Below are positions 25,864 to 34,253 of a stretch of DNA of 64,000 nt, piece by piece. The DNA lies in NCBI RefSeq assembly GCF_030503875.2, contig NZ_CP129968.2:682001-746000 (forward strand). Direction: 5' to 3'. The stretch is from Marivirga arenosa. Its GTDB lineage: Bacteria > Bacteroidota > Bacteroidia > Cytophagales > Cyclobacteriaceae. Below the pieces are notes generated by a model. The model had not been told where the DNA came from, searched no databases, and saw only the letters and a program-made list of their open reading frames with translations. Each line of letters begins with the position of its first letter. Positions within the stretch are counted from its first letter, which is position 1. Position numbers and translations under genes: made by a program.

Positions 25864-26386
25864 TATGCTTATCAATTATTTTTATCAAATCAGTATTACT
25901 TTGAAGAACTGTTTGTAATATATCTAATAAATTGGAGTAATCAGTAGATAACTTTTGATTTAAATCTTCATGATTGAGATTTGAATTCATCCTCATTTTA
26001 TGAAAAGCTCTGAAGCCATCCACCATTTTTTGGATGTCCTTATTCTGTTCTTTTAGATGTTTTAATTTATTTCCGTTATTCCCTTTTAAGGCATTCACTT
26101 TATTTTTCAAACCTTGAAAAGGGAAATTGTCTTCAATTATTTTGAATGGATTTTTATCTAGAATAGGTTTTTCAGCCTCAAGTTTTAAATCTTCATTTAC
26201 GATTTGATGAATATCAATGTTAAAAAAATCAGCAATTTTAACTAAGTTTTCAATGCTGGGTTGCGCAAGCTCCTTTTCATAAGATGCTATATTACCTCTT
26301 TTTAATCCAACAGATTCAGCCATAGCGGTTTGGCTAAGGCCTCTTTCCTTTCTTAAGAATTTTATATTTTCAGATATTTTAGTCAT
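25856..26386 (-). CDS. XRE-family transcriptional regulator
   Basis: A 176-residue regulator. The first 60 residues are a Cro/C1-type helix-turn-helix (ISENIKFLRKERGLSQTAMAESVGLKRGNIASYEKELAQPS), with the recognition helix around residues 28-38. The rest is helical with a coiled-coil character (LKNKVNALKGNNGNKLKHLKEQNKDIQK) and probably dimerises. A perfect 21-bp palindrome overlaps its start codon (26386-26406), a likely autoregulatory operator. It is co-transcribed with the exported NTF2-like gene. Confidence 0.88.
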   Translation of the reverse strand: MTKISENIKFLRKERGLSQTAMAESVGLKRGNIASYEKELAQPSIENLVKIADFFNIDIHQIVNEDLKLEAEKPILDKNPFKIIEDNFPFQGLKNKVNALKGNNGNKLKHLKEQNKDIQKMVDGFRAFHKMRMNSNLNHEDLNQKLSTDYSNLLDILQTVLQSNTDLIKIIDKHNE

Positions 26387-26406
26387 TTGTTAACAATATT
26401 AACAAA
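26386..26406. promoter_or_regulatory. Palindromic operator at the start of the XRE gene
   Basis: TTTGTTAA-CAATA-TTAACAAA is a perfect inverted repeat with 8-bp arms, 21 bp long, touching the start codon of the regulator. Position and symmetry fit an operator bound by a Cro/C1-type dimer. The regulator-operator link is inferred. Confidence 0.65.
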
Positions 26407-26497
26407 AAATAAGATAAAATGTCAAAATATGTAACATTATTAGACTGATAGAGTTATTAATAAGTGTAGATTATTAGAAACTAAAATAAATATCACT

Positions 26498-26755
26498 ATG
26501 AATAATGGAGTAAAAATATTGACAGGTTTTAGCTTAGGATTGTTAACAGGTGCTGTTGCAGGTTTATTGTATGCACCAGAAAAAGGAGATAAGACCAGAA
26601 AAAAATTGAAAAAGAATGTGGATAAATCTTATAAAGATTCTATGAAAAAGATTGATGAATTGAAATCCACATTAAATCAAGAAATTGATAATGTTTCATC
26701 TAAAGGAAAAGAAACTTTAAGTCAATTGAAAGAATCTGTAAACTATAAAAACTAG
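26498..26755 (+). CDS. YtxH domain protein
   Basis: An 85-residue protein. One N-terminal hydrophobic helix (ILTGFSLGLLTGAVAGLLYAPEKG) ends in the YAPEKG signature of the YtxH family, followed by a basic, helical tail (RKKLKKNVDKSYKDSMKKIDELK). In Bacteroidota such proteins are often linked to general-stress genes. Here Dps lies 58 bp downstream on the same strand, which supports a stress-protection setting. The molecular function of YtxH is not established. Confidence 0.85.
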   Translation: MNNGVKILTGFSLGLLTGAVAGLLYAPEKGDKTRKKLKKNVDKSYKDSMKKIDELKSTLNQEIDNVSSKGKETLSQLKESVNYKN

Positions 26756-26784
26756 GATTGTAATTTATTGATTTAAGGTTCAAA

Positions 26785-26792
26785 TATTTTTG
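26785..26792 (+). promoter_or_regulatory. -7 element upstream of dps
   Basis: TATTTTTG at 26785-26792 matches TAnnTTTG and would give a leader of about 17 nt to the ATG at 26814. A TTG at 26768-26770 is only 14 bp away, shorter than usual, so the -33 match is weak. Confidence 0.4.
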
Positions 26793-26813
26793 AGTTTAAA
26801 AATAGATTAATAA

Positions 26814-27305
26814 ATGAATACTGTAACAGAAAAAAGATATAGAAAATTAGGATTTGACAAGTCTGAAACCGAAAGATTGGTGGAAGTGATGAATGCATTA
26901 TTGGCAAATTACCATATGCATTATCAAAAACTTAGAAACTTTCACTGGAATGTAAAAGGAGCTGATTTCTTTGATTTGCATGAGCAATTTGAGGAAAGAT
27001 ATGATATTGCAAAAGAAAGTATTGATGAAATTGCTGAACGAATTCGAGTATTCGGGCACACACCGCTTAGTAATTTGAGTGATTACATGGAGAATTCTGA
27101 TATTAAAGAATCTCCAACTAACTTACCAGCAGAGGAAATGGTACAAGAAATCTTAAATGATTATCAAATATTATTATCGTTTCTGACTGATGCCATGAAT
27201 GCTGCGATTGATATAGGAGATGTTGGTACTGAGGATATGTTAAATACATTTATCCAAGACATGGAGAAACACCACTGGATGCTAAGTTCTTTCTTAGGAA
27301 AATAA
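26814..27305 (+). CDS. dps: Dps-family DNA-protecting ferritin-like protein
   Basis: A 163-residue protein of the Dps family, which forms a 12-mer shell that oxidises and stores iron and protects DNA. The intersubunit ferroxidase residues are visible: HWNVKGADFFDLHEQFEERYDIAKESIDEIAER holds the His, Asp and Glu ligands. Length is normal for Dps. It lies next to the YtxH gene and ends in a hairpin terminator at 27325-27353. Confidence 0.93.
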   Translation: MNTVTEKRYRKLGFDKSETERLVEVMNALLANYHMHYQKLRNFHWNVKGADFFDLHEQFEERYDIAKESIDEIAERIRVFGHTPLSNLSDYMENSDIKESPTNLPAEEMVQEILNDYQILLSFLTDAMNAAIDIGDVGTEDMLNTFIQDMEKHHWMLSSFLGK

Positions 27306-27324
27306 ATTGATAGTAGTAAAGTTG

Positions 27325-27353
27325 AAAGCTGAATCAAGTAAAGGTTCAGCTTT
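27325..27353 (+). terminator. Hairpin terminator of dps
   Basis: AAAGCTGAA (27325-27333) pairs perfectly with TTCAGCTTT (27345-27353), followed by more T residues to 27357. It is a standard intrinsic terminator for dps. Confidence 0.85.
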
Positions 27354-27406
27354 TTTTATGCCCTACTTAAAATCCTAAAAATTGAATAGAATTCATATCC
27401 TTTTTT

Positions 27407-27414
27407 TAGCTTTG
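27407..27414 (+). promoter_or_regulatory. -7 element of the LpxH-like gene
   Basis: TAGCTTTG at 27407-27414 matches TAnnTTTG and lies 9 bp before the ATG at 27424, giving a leader of only a few nucleotides. TTG at 27382-27384 is a possible -33 element with 22-bp spacing. Confidence 0.55.
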
Positions 27415-27423
27415 TAGCTAGAA

Positions 27424-28200
27424 ATGAAAACAATAAACCTAGACATAACAGAATCTAAGAAATTATATTTCGCCTCAGATTTTCATTTAGGAGCACCCAA
27501 TAAACTAGAAAGCTATAAACGAGAAAAGTTAATCGTCAGATGGATGGACAGTATAAAAGAAGATGCTTCAGCCTTATTTTTAGTTGGCGATTTATTTGAT
27601 TTTTGGCATGAATATAAGCGAGTTATTCCTAAAGGGTTTATTCGGTTTCAAGGAAAATTAGCCGAGTTAGCCGATTCTGGTTTACCCATCTATATATTTA
27701 CAGGAAATCATGATATGTGGATGTTTGGCTATTTCACGGATGAATTAGGAATAGAAATTCTTAAGTCTCCAATTTCATTAAATGTGGATAAAACTAAAAT
27801 ATTAATTGGTCATGGTGATGGTTTAGGGCCTGGTGATAAAAAGTACAAGGTACTCAAAAAGATTTTCGCGAATAAAATATGCCAGTGGTTCTTCAGACAA
27901 ATTCATCCGGATTTAGGAATCAAAATAGCTAATGCATGGTCTGCAAGCAGTAGAATAAGTAGCACTACATCTGATACTGAAAAATTTTTGGGTAATGGCG
28001 AATGGTTATGGACCTATGCAAAGGAGATGGAGAAGAAGGAACATTTTGATTATTATGTGTTTGGGCACAGACATTTACCATTAGATCTAGAGGTTGGAGA
28101 AAATTCTCGCTACATAAATTTAGGGGAGTGGGTGAATTATAATACATTTGCATCTTTTGATGGCAAAGAATTTGTACTCAAAAAATTTGATGAAGAATAA
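27424..28200 (+). CDS. UDP-2,3-diacylglucosamine diphosphatase-like metallophosphoesterase
   Basis: A 258-residue calcineurin-type phosphoesterase. All metal-binding blocks are present: DFHLG, GDLFDFW, GNHDMW, GHGDG and GHRHLP. The DFW of GDLFDFW and the H-D spacing fit LpxH, which hydrolyses UDP-2,3-diacylglucosamine to lipid X in lipid A synthesis. No C-terminal membrane helix is seen. Bacteroidota LpxH-like proteins are variable, so I leave the symbol empty. The start follows a -7 element by 9 bp. Confidence 0.85.
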   Translation: MKTINLDITESKKLYFASDFHLGAPNKLESYKREKLIVRWMDSIKEDASALFLVGDLFDFWHEYKRVIPKGFIRFQGKLAELADSGLPIYIFTGNHDMWMFGYFTDELGIEILKSPISLNVDKTKILIGHGDGLGPGDKKYKVLKKIFANKICQWFFRQIHPDLGIKIANAWSASSRISSTTSDTEKFLGNGEWLWTYAKEMEKKEHFDYYVFGHRHLPLDLEVGENSRYINLGEWVNYNTFASFDGKEFVLKKFDEE

Positions 28201-28216
28201 TTTCTGTCTTTACTAT

Positions 28217-28612
28217 ATGAAAAGAGTATTACTCATACTTATTATTTCCATTTTAACTGTCTCGCTTTCATTTGCTCAGAAGAGTAGTTCTAAAGACAGT
28301 GTGGAAATTGAAAGTATAGAAAAAGATGGCCGTGTAAATTATCCAAAGAAAATTCTAGTAAATCCTGAATTTGATTTTAAACTTAAGAAAACAGAAAAAG
28401 GGAAGTTTAGCCTAAGCTTCTATAATGAGAATAATAAGGCTGTCACCATTAAGATTTATGACCTTATAGGTAATTTGATTATGCAAGAAACCGTATCTAA
28501 TAAGGGGCCTTTTAATAAGGAATATGATCTTAGTTATTATAACCCCAAGTTCTTTATCGTAGAAGCAGGCAGTTCCCAATACAACAAAACCAAATCAATA
28601 ATTGTAGAGTAA
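28217..28612 (+). CDS. Mini exported protein resembling a T9SS-type tail
   Basis: A 131-residue protein when begun at ATG 28217, which gives a clear signal peptide (MKRVLLILIISILTVSLSFAQ). Earlier in-frame codons lie inside the upstream gene and give none. The last 70 residues follow the pattern of a secretion-tail beta-sandwich: FSLSFYNENNKAVTIKIYDLIGNLIMQE, then FNKEYDLSYYNPKFFIVEAG and a final KSIIVE. This resembles the C-terminal sorting domain of T9SS cargo, without any passenger. It starts 16 bp after the LpxH-like gene. It may be a surface-exported small protein, or only share the fold. Confidence 0.7.
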   Translation: MKRVLLILIISILTVSLSFAQKSSSKDSVEIESIEKDGRVNYPKKILVNPEFDFKLKKTEKGKFSLSFYNENNKAVTIKIYDLIGNLIMQETVSNKGPFNKEYDLSYYNPKFFIVEAGSSQYNKTKSIIVE

Positions 28613-28642
28613 GATTGTAAATCAAGTAATGGATTCATACAA

Positions 28643-28676
28643 AAAAGCCTTTCATTTTTTAAAATGAAAGGCTTTT
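28643..28676. terminator. Bidirectional 16-bp perfect hairpin terminator
   Basis: AAAAGCCTTTCATTTT (28643-28658) pairs perfectly with AAAATGAAAGGCTTTT (28661-28676). It separates the convergent mini-protein gene and gcvP and works in both directions. Confidence 0.9.
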
Positions 28677-28695
28677 AAGGTATATATATTTGAAA

Positions 28696-31608
28696 TTAAA
28701 CCGCTAACTCCGCTTTGTTTTCTTCATATTCTGATACTGGAATACAGCTACACATCAAGTTTCTGTCACCATAAGCAGAATCTATTCTACTTACACTTGG
28801 CCAGAATTTATTCATTCGAACTGATTCTAATGGGAATACAGCTTTTTCTCTTGAATAAGGTAACTCCCATTTTTCAGCCAAAGCAACAGACATAGTATGA
28901 GGCGCATTTTTCAATACATTGTTTTGCTGATCTGCTTTTCCATCTGCTATTTCCTGAATTTCTTCTCTGATTGAAATCATGGCAGTACAGAATTTATCTA
29001 GTTCCATTTTACTTTCACTCTCTGTTGGCTCTATCATCATAGTACCAGGAACAGGGAAAGAAACTGTAGGAGAATGGTATCCATAGTCCATTAGTCTTTT
29101 TGCAATATCTTCCACTTCAATTCCAAACTCTTTGAAAGCTCTGCAATCAATAATCATTTCATGTGCTGCTCTACCTTTTTGATTTGTATACAACACAGGG
29201 TAATGACCATCTAATCTTTCTTTAATATAATTTGCATTAAGGATAGCAATTTGAGTGGCTGCTTTTAATCCTTTTGCACCCATCATGCAGATGTAAGCAT
29301 AACTAATGGATAAAATACTAGCACTACCCCATGGCGCAGCTGAAATAGCTGAAATAGCCTGATTTCCACCAGTTGGTACCAATGGATTACCAGGAAGAAA
29401 GTCTTCCAAATGTTCTGCCACACAAATTGGTCCCATTCCAGGGCCACCACCACCATGAGGAATACAGAATGTTTTATGAAGATTCAGGTGACAAACATCA
29501 GCTCCAATATTTGCTGGAGAAGTTAGTCCAACCTGTGCATTCATGTTAGCACCATCCATATAAACTTGCCCACCATTATCATGAATGATCTGACAAATTT
29601 CTTGAATACTTTCCTCAAAAACACCGTGAGTTGAAGGATAAGTTACCATTAATGCAGCTAAATTATTTTTATACTCTTCAGCCTTAGCTCTTAAATCATC
29701 AAGATCTATATTTCCTTGATCATCACATTTGGTAATCACCACTTTCATTCCTGCCATAACAGCACTAGCTGGGTTTGTACCATGTGCCGATGAAGGAACA
29801 ATGGTAACATTTCTATGACCTTCTCCTCTGCTTTGATGATAGGCTCTAATCACCATTAGACCAGCATATTCACCTTGTGCACCTGAATTAGGCTGTAATG
29901 AAGTTGCAGCAAAACCCGTGATTTCAGTTAGCATATTTTCCAGCTTAATGAACATTTCTCTATATCCTAAAGCTTGTTCTTTCGGAGCATATGGGTGAAT
30001 GTATGCTAATTTAGGCCATGTTACTGGGATCATCTCTGCTGTTGCATTTAGTTTCATTGTGCATGACCCTAAAGAAATCATAGAATGAACTAATGATAAA
30101 TCTTTATTCTCAAGCCTTTTGATGTAACGTAACATCTCGTGCTCAGCATGATACTGATTGAAAACAGGATGTTCTAAATAATGACTTTCACGAATGAATT
30201 GTTTTGGCCAATCTAATTCTAAATCATTTACTTTTTCTTCAACTGTAAATTTAGATTCATCTTCATCTACTACTAAAGCGAAAATCTCAATTAACTCTTT
30301 AATATCATGAATTCTAGTGGTCTCATTTAAAGAAATAGAAACCGTATGCGTCCCGCTTAAATTCAAGTTAATTTTTCTCTCATATAATAATGAGTGAAGT
30401 TTCTCCCTTAATTTTTCCGATTCTAGTTGTACGGTAATAGTATCGAAGAAATGCTTGTTAGAAACTTCATATCCTAAAACTGTTAAGCCATTAGCTAATA
30501 ATTTTGTTAAGGAATGAGTACGGATAGCAATTTTTCTTAAACCAATTGGCCCATGATAAACAGCATACATACCTGACATAATCGCTAATAATACTTGAGC
30601 TGTACAGATATTTGAAGTCGCTTTTTCCTTTTTGATGTGCTGCTCTCTGGTTTGAAGCGCCATTCTATAGGCTTTGTTTCCTTCTTTATCGATTGATACT
30701 CCAATGATTCTACCAGGAATCTGTCTTTTATATTTTTCTTTAGTCGCGAAATATGCTGCATGTGGCCCACCGTATCCTAATGGAATTCCAAATCTTTGTG
30801 AAGTCCCTACTACACAGTCAGCTCCCATTTCACCTGGAGGTGTTAAGATTGCTAAAGATAGTAAATCTGCACCGATAGCGGAATAAATATCGTTTTCAGC
30901 AGCCGCCTCAATGTAAGGCTTAAGATCTAATATTTCTCCTTTTAAGTTTATTTGCTGAGTATAAAATCCAAATATTTCAGGATCCGTAACATCCAATTGT
31001 GTTAAGTCAGCAAATCTTAATTCAATTCCAAGAGGATTTGCTCTGGTTTTAAGAATATCTATGGTTTGTGGGAAAGTATTTTCATCTACAAAGAAAACAT
31101 TAGCAGACTTCTTTTTTCCTTTTCTTAAACCATAGAACATACTCATGGCTTCAGCAGCAGCAGTACCCTCATCTAATAATGAAGCATTAGCGATTTCCAT
31201 CCCAGTTAAATCAATAACCATAGTTTGAAAATTAACCAGCGCTTCTAATCTTCCTTGTGCTATTTCAGCCTGGTATGGAGTATAAGCAGTATACCAGCCT
31301 GGATTTTCTAAAATATTTCTTTGAATCACTCCAGGTGTGTGGGTATTGTAATACCCTAAACCGATATAGGATCTAAAGATCTGATTTTTATCAGCGATAT
31401 CTCTAAAAGATTCTAAAAATTCAAACTCGGTTTCAGCTTCTGGAAGATTTAAATCCTTCTTAAGCTGAATGGCTTTCGGGATTGTTTCATCGATAAGTTG
31501 CTCTAAAGAATCGGCCTTTACCGTTTTCAGCATCTCTGATATTTGCTGATTATCCGGTGCATTATGCCTCACATCAAATCTTTCTTGGTATAGAGGGTTT
31601 AATTTCAT
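28696..31608 (-). CDS. gcvP: Glycine dehydrogenase (decarboxylating), P-protein of the glycine cleavage system
   Basis: A 970-residue, full-length fused P-protein. Both halves are present: the N-terminal half begins with [17 protein letters not shown] and carries [16 protein letters not shown], and the C-terminal half has the PLP-lysine region [21 protein letters not shown]. It decarboxylates glycine and passes the aminomethyl group to GcvH. No gcvT or gcvH is in the window. The upstream TTG (31668) lies inside the -7 promoter element at 31666-31673, so I start at ATG 31608. No glycine riboswitch-like structure was seen. The formate-tetrahydrofolate ligase gene at 60.4 kb shares the one-carbon pathway. 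Confidence 0.97.
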   Translation of the reverse strand: MKLNPLYQERFDVRHNAPDNQQISEMLKTVKADSLEQLIDETIPKAIQLKKDLNLPEAETEFEFLESFRDIADKNQIFRSYIGLGYYNTHTPGVIQRNILENPGWYTAYTPYQAEIAQGRLEALVNFQTMVIDLTGMEIANASLLDEGTAAAEAMSMFYGLRKGKKKSANVFFVDENTFPQTIDILKTRANPLGIELRFADLTQLDVTDPEIFGFYTQQINLKGEILDLKPYIEAAAENDIYSAIGADLLSLAILTPPGEMGADCVVGTSQRFGIPLGYGGPHAAYFATKEKYKRQIPGRIIGVSIDKEGNKAYRMALQTREQHIKKEKATSNICTAQVLLAIMSGMYAVYHGPIGLRKIAIRTHSLTKLLANGLTVLGYEVSNKHFFDTITVQLESEKLREKLHSLLYERKINLNLSGTHTVSISLNETTRIHDIKELIEIFALVVDEDESKFTVEEKVNDLELDWPKQFIRESHYLEHPVFNQYHAEHEMLRYIKRLENKDLSLVHSMISLGSCTMKLNATAEMIPVTWPKLAYIHPYAPKEQALGYREMFIKLENMLTEITGFAATSLQPNSGAQGEYAGLMVIRAYHQSRGEGHRNVTIVPSSAHGTNPASAVMAGMKVVITKCDDQGNIDLDDLRAKAEEYKNNLAALMVTYPSTHGVFEESIQEICQIIHDNGGQVYMDGANMNAQVGLTSPANIGADVCHLNLHKTFCIPHGGGGPGMGPICVAEHLEDFLPGNPLVPTGGNQAISAISAAPWGSASILSISYAYICMMGAKGLKAATQIAILNANYIKERLDGHYPVLYTNQKGRAAHEMIIDCRAFKEFGIEVEDIAKRLMDYGYHSPTVSFPVPGTMMIEPTESESKMELDKFCTAMISIREEIQEIADGKADQQNNVLKNAPHTMSVALAEKWELPYSREKAVFPLESVRMNKFWPSVSRIDSAYGDRNLMCSCIPVSEYEENKAELAV

Positions 31609-31665
31609 AATATTTGAAAGTATCTTTAATAAATATTTTAGATATTCACGGACTGTTTCGTGCCA

Positions 31666-31673
31666 CAAAAGTA
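31666..31673 (-). promoter_or_regulatory. -7 element of gcvP
   Basis: On the minus strand TACTTTTG matches TAnnTTTG. It lies 57 bp before the ATG at 31608, giving a leader of about 50 nt. The apparent TTG start of a longer frame is the last three bases of this element. A clear -33 TTG at normal spacing was not found. Confidence 0.45.
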
Positions 31674-31745
31674 CAATATATTATTTAGGATTTTTGTTCA
31701 CTTAACAGTAAAAATTTTAAATAAATTTACCTTAAACCCTTAATT

Positions 31746-33206
31746 ATGAAGACATTTTTCTCAAGCTTGTTGATGAGTATCCTTGCTTTTAATATTCTTT
31801 CAGCTCAAGTAATGGAGAAGCAAGCAAGAAAGTATGCAAGTACTATAACTGATGCAGATTTAAGAGAACATTTAAGCTTATTAGCTTCTGATTCCTTAGA
31901 AGGAAGAGAAACTGGTAAAAAAGGTCAAAAGATGGCTGCCGAGTATATTAAAAATGAGTTTGAATCTTTGGGCCTAAAGGCTCCAGTTGATGGATCTTAT
32001 TTTCAAAAGTTTAATTTATATCAAACTTACAGAGGAGACTCTGAACTAACTTTTAATGGACAAACCATTAAAAATTTGGACCAAATGGTTTATTGGGCGA
32101 ATGTTCCATTCGAAAAATCACAAATAGAAATTGTCTATGTAAATAAAGCTCAAGAAGAAGATTTATCAGAAGTTGACGCGGAAGGCAAGTTTTTAGCTTT
32201 TAAAGCTGAAGGACAATTCACTCCTGTTCTGCAAACGATCGAAGATTTAGGCGCTAAAGGTGCTATTGTATTCGCAGAAGATAGTAGTAGAATGGGAATG
32301 GTGTTGAGATATGGTAGATATTACTCAACTCATGGTTCTCTTTCTAGAAAAAAACCGACTGAAGAAGGTTTAGCTAGTGTAGTTCTGTATCAAGAATTAG
32401 CTGAAGATTTATTCGGAAAGCCATTAGAGGAATTAAAAATTGGTGATGAAGCAAAAGCTGAATTATTTGCTGAGATCAATACAGAAACTGTAGAGACTGA
32501 GAATGTATTAGGCTACCTTGAAGGCACTGAAAAGAAAGATGAATTAATTATAATTACTGCCCATTATGACCATGTAGGTGTACAAGATGGTAAAGTATAT
32601 AATGGTGCGGATGATGACGCTTCTGGTACTACTGCTGTTTTAGAAATTGCTGAGGCATTTGTAGAGGCAAAGAAAGATGGTAAAGGGCCTAAAAGAAGCA
32701 TTCTGTTTATGCCGGTAACAGGTGAGGAAAAAGGCTTGTTAGGTTCAGCTCATTATTCTGAGAACCCTGTTTTCCCATTAGAAAATACGGTAACCAATCT
32801 TAATATTGATATGATTGGTCGAGTTGATTCTATCCATAAGGATAATAGAGAATTTGTTTATCTGATTGGATCAAATAGAATCTCAACTGAATTACATGAA
32901 GTAAGTGAAATGATTAACGCTAATTATACAAAGCTTGATCTTGATTATACTTACAATGCAGAAGATCATCCTGATAGAATTTATTACAGATCAGATCACT
33001 GGAATTTTGCGAAGAATGGTGTTCCAATCATATTCTACTTCAATGGTACTCACCCAGATTATCACCAGCACACTGATACAGTAGATAAAATTGAATTTGA
33101 TTTGTTAAAGAAAAGAGCGGATTTAGTTTTTTATACTGCTTGGGAAATAGCCAACAGAGAAAATCGTTTATCTATTGATGAAGTAGAGGAAACTGAAGAA
33201 GAATAA
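31746..33206 (+). CDS. Exported M28-family zinc peptidase
   Basis: A 486-residue protein with a signal peptide (hydrophobic SSLLMSILAFNILSAQ). The zinc ligands of the M28 family are visible: AHYDHVGVQDGKVYNGADDDASGTTA (His and bridging Asp), TGEEKGLLGS (Glu pair), NIDMIGR, and a late HPDYHQHTDTVDKI. The central segment between the N-terminus and the catalytic core has the form of a protease-associated domain. It is probably a periplasmic or surface aminopeptidase. A mini-lipoprotein gene starts 2 bp downstream in the same unit. Confidence 0.92.
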   Translation: MKTFFSSLLMSILAFNILSAQVMEKQARKYASTITDADLREHLSLLASDSLEGRETGKKGQKMAAEYIKNEFESLGLKAPVDGSYFQKFNLYQTYRGDSELTFNGQTIKNLDQMVYWANVPFEKSQIEIVYVNKAQEEDLSEVDAEGKFLAFKAEGQFTPVLQTIEDLGAKGAIVFAEDSSRMGMVLRYGRYYSTHGSLSRKKPTEEGLASVVLYQELAEDLFGKPLEELKIGDEAKAELFAEINTETVETENVLGYLEGTEKKDELIIITAHYDHVGVQDGKVYNGADDDASGTTAVLEIAEAFVEAKKDGKGPKRSILFMPVTGEEKGLLGSAHYSENPVFPLENTVTNLNIDMIGRVDSIHKDNREFVYLIGSNRISTELHEVSEMINANYTKLDLDYTYNAEDHPDRIYYRSDHWNFAKNGVPIIFYFNGTHPDYHQHTDTVDKIEFDLLKKRADLVFYTAWEIANRENRLSIDEVEETEEE

Positions 33207-33208
33207 TC

Positions 33209-33409
33209 ATGAAAAAGCTATTAACCTTTGTAACCATTTTAATGATTTCTGCCTGCGGACTAGTCGAAGTTTGTGTAGTCTGTACAGAGCTTAATACAGG
33301 AATTGAAGAAGATTATTGTGGATCACCAGATCAAGTTCAAGAATGGGAAGATGATTTAGAGGAAACAGGAAATCAATACGGACAAGATTGGAGCTGTGTA
33401 GGTTCTTAA
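33209..33409 (+). CDS. Cysteine-rich mini-lipoprotein
   Basis: A 66-residue lipoprotein with lipobox MISAC (Cys16). The mature part is acidic and has four further cysteines: C22 and C25 in CVVC, C37, and C63 near the end. They could form two disulfides or bind a metal. It starts 2 bp after the M28 peptidase stop, which suggests co-transcription. I do not know the family. A symmetrical terminator follows. Confidence 0.7.
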   Translation: MKKLLTFVTILMISACGLVEVCVVCTELNTGIEEDYCGSPDQVQEWEDDLEETGNQYGQDWSCVGS

Positions 33410-33416
33410 AAATATT

Positions 33417-33447
33417 AAAAAAGTCAGATAATCTATCTGACTTTTTT
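33417..33447. terminator. Bidirectional hairpin terminator
   Basis: AAAAAAGTCAGATA (33417-33430) pairs perfectly with TATCTGACTTTTTT (33434-33447) around a 3-nt loop. It ends both the mini-lipoprotein transcript and the convergent IMPase transcript. Confidence 0.9.
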
Positions 33448-33452
33448 AATTT

Positions 33453-34253
33453 CTATCTGTTTGTTTGCCATCGATTTTGAATCAAACTGATTAGTTCTTT
33501 GTAAATATCTGGAGAGCAAGATAATATCTCTCTTCCAAATATAAAATCACTATCTCCATTAAAACGAGAAACCTGCCCCCCGGCTTGTTCAACAATAAAG
33601 GCTCCGGCTGCTACATCCCAAGCATTAAGATTATATTCAAAATAACCTTCATATCGACCGCAAGCAACATAGGATAAATCAACTGCAGCACTCCCTAATC
33701 TTCGTACTCCGTGACTGTTTTGCATTAAGTATTTTAGAATGGATAAATAGTCATCCATTTTATCAAAATCATAATAGGGGAAACCTGTAGCAATTAAACT
33801 TTGGGATAAAGAAGAATTTTTAGAGACTGAAATAGACTTTCCATTTAGACGAGATTGCGAACCTTTAATAGCTTCAAAGCATTCATCTTTATTTATTTCC
33901 AATACAATACCAGAAACTATTTCATTATCCTGCTGTAAGGCTACACTTATGGAATATACTGGTAGTCCATGAACAAAATTCGTAGTTCCATCTAATGGAT
34001 CAATAATCCAATTGTAGGTTTCACCCGTTTTGGTGGAAGTCCCTTCTTCTGCTATGAAACCAGACTCAGGTAAAATTCTTCCCAAACCTTCCACAAGTCT
34101 TTTTTCTGCTTCCTTATCTACATAGCTCACGAGATCATTAAATCCCTTATGTTCTACTTTATCAGAATTAAAGTTCTGTGATTCTATCTTGATGAATTCA
34201 CCAACTTCCTTTATTAATTTAATGGCCTCTTCGTGGATTGTATTTAATTCCAT
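33453..34253 (-). CDS. Inositol monophosphatase family protein
   Basis: A 266-residue metal-dependent phosphatase. Motif 1 is WIIDPLDGTTNFVHGLP with the metal-binding aspartates, the glutamate lies in FIAEEGTS, and motif 2 is WDVAAGAFIVEQAGG. Length and order fit the SuhB/IMPase family, which acts on inositol-1-phosphate or related sugar phosphates; the substrate is not certain. Its start codon overlaps the stop of the upstream DUF4105 gene by 1 bp (TAATG). It ends just before a bidirectional terminator. Confidence 0.92.
   Translation of the reverse strand: MELNTIHEEAIKLIKEVGEFIKIESQNFNSDKVEHKGFNDLVSYVDKEAEKRLVEGLGRILPESGFIAEEGTSTKTGETYNWIIDPLDGTTNFVHGLPVYSISVALQQDNEIVSGIVLEINKDECFEAIKGSQSRLNGKSISVSKNSSLSQSLIATGFPYYDFDKMDDYLSILKYLMQNSHGVRRLGSAAVDLSYVACGRYEGYFEYNLNAWDVAAGAFIVEQAGGQVSRFNGDSDFIFGREILSCSPDIYKELISLIQNRWQTNR

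Noticed and set aside
31609..31745. A glycine riboswitch upstream of gcvP
   Set aside because: The leader is about 50 nt and shows no tandem aptamer-like structure; a plain promoter explains the region.
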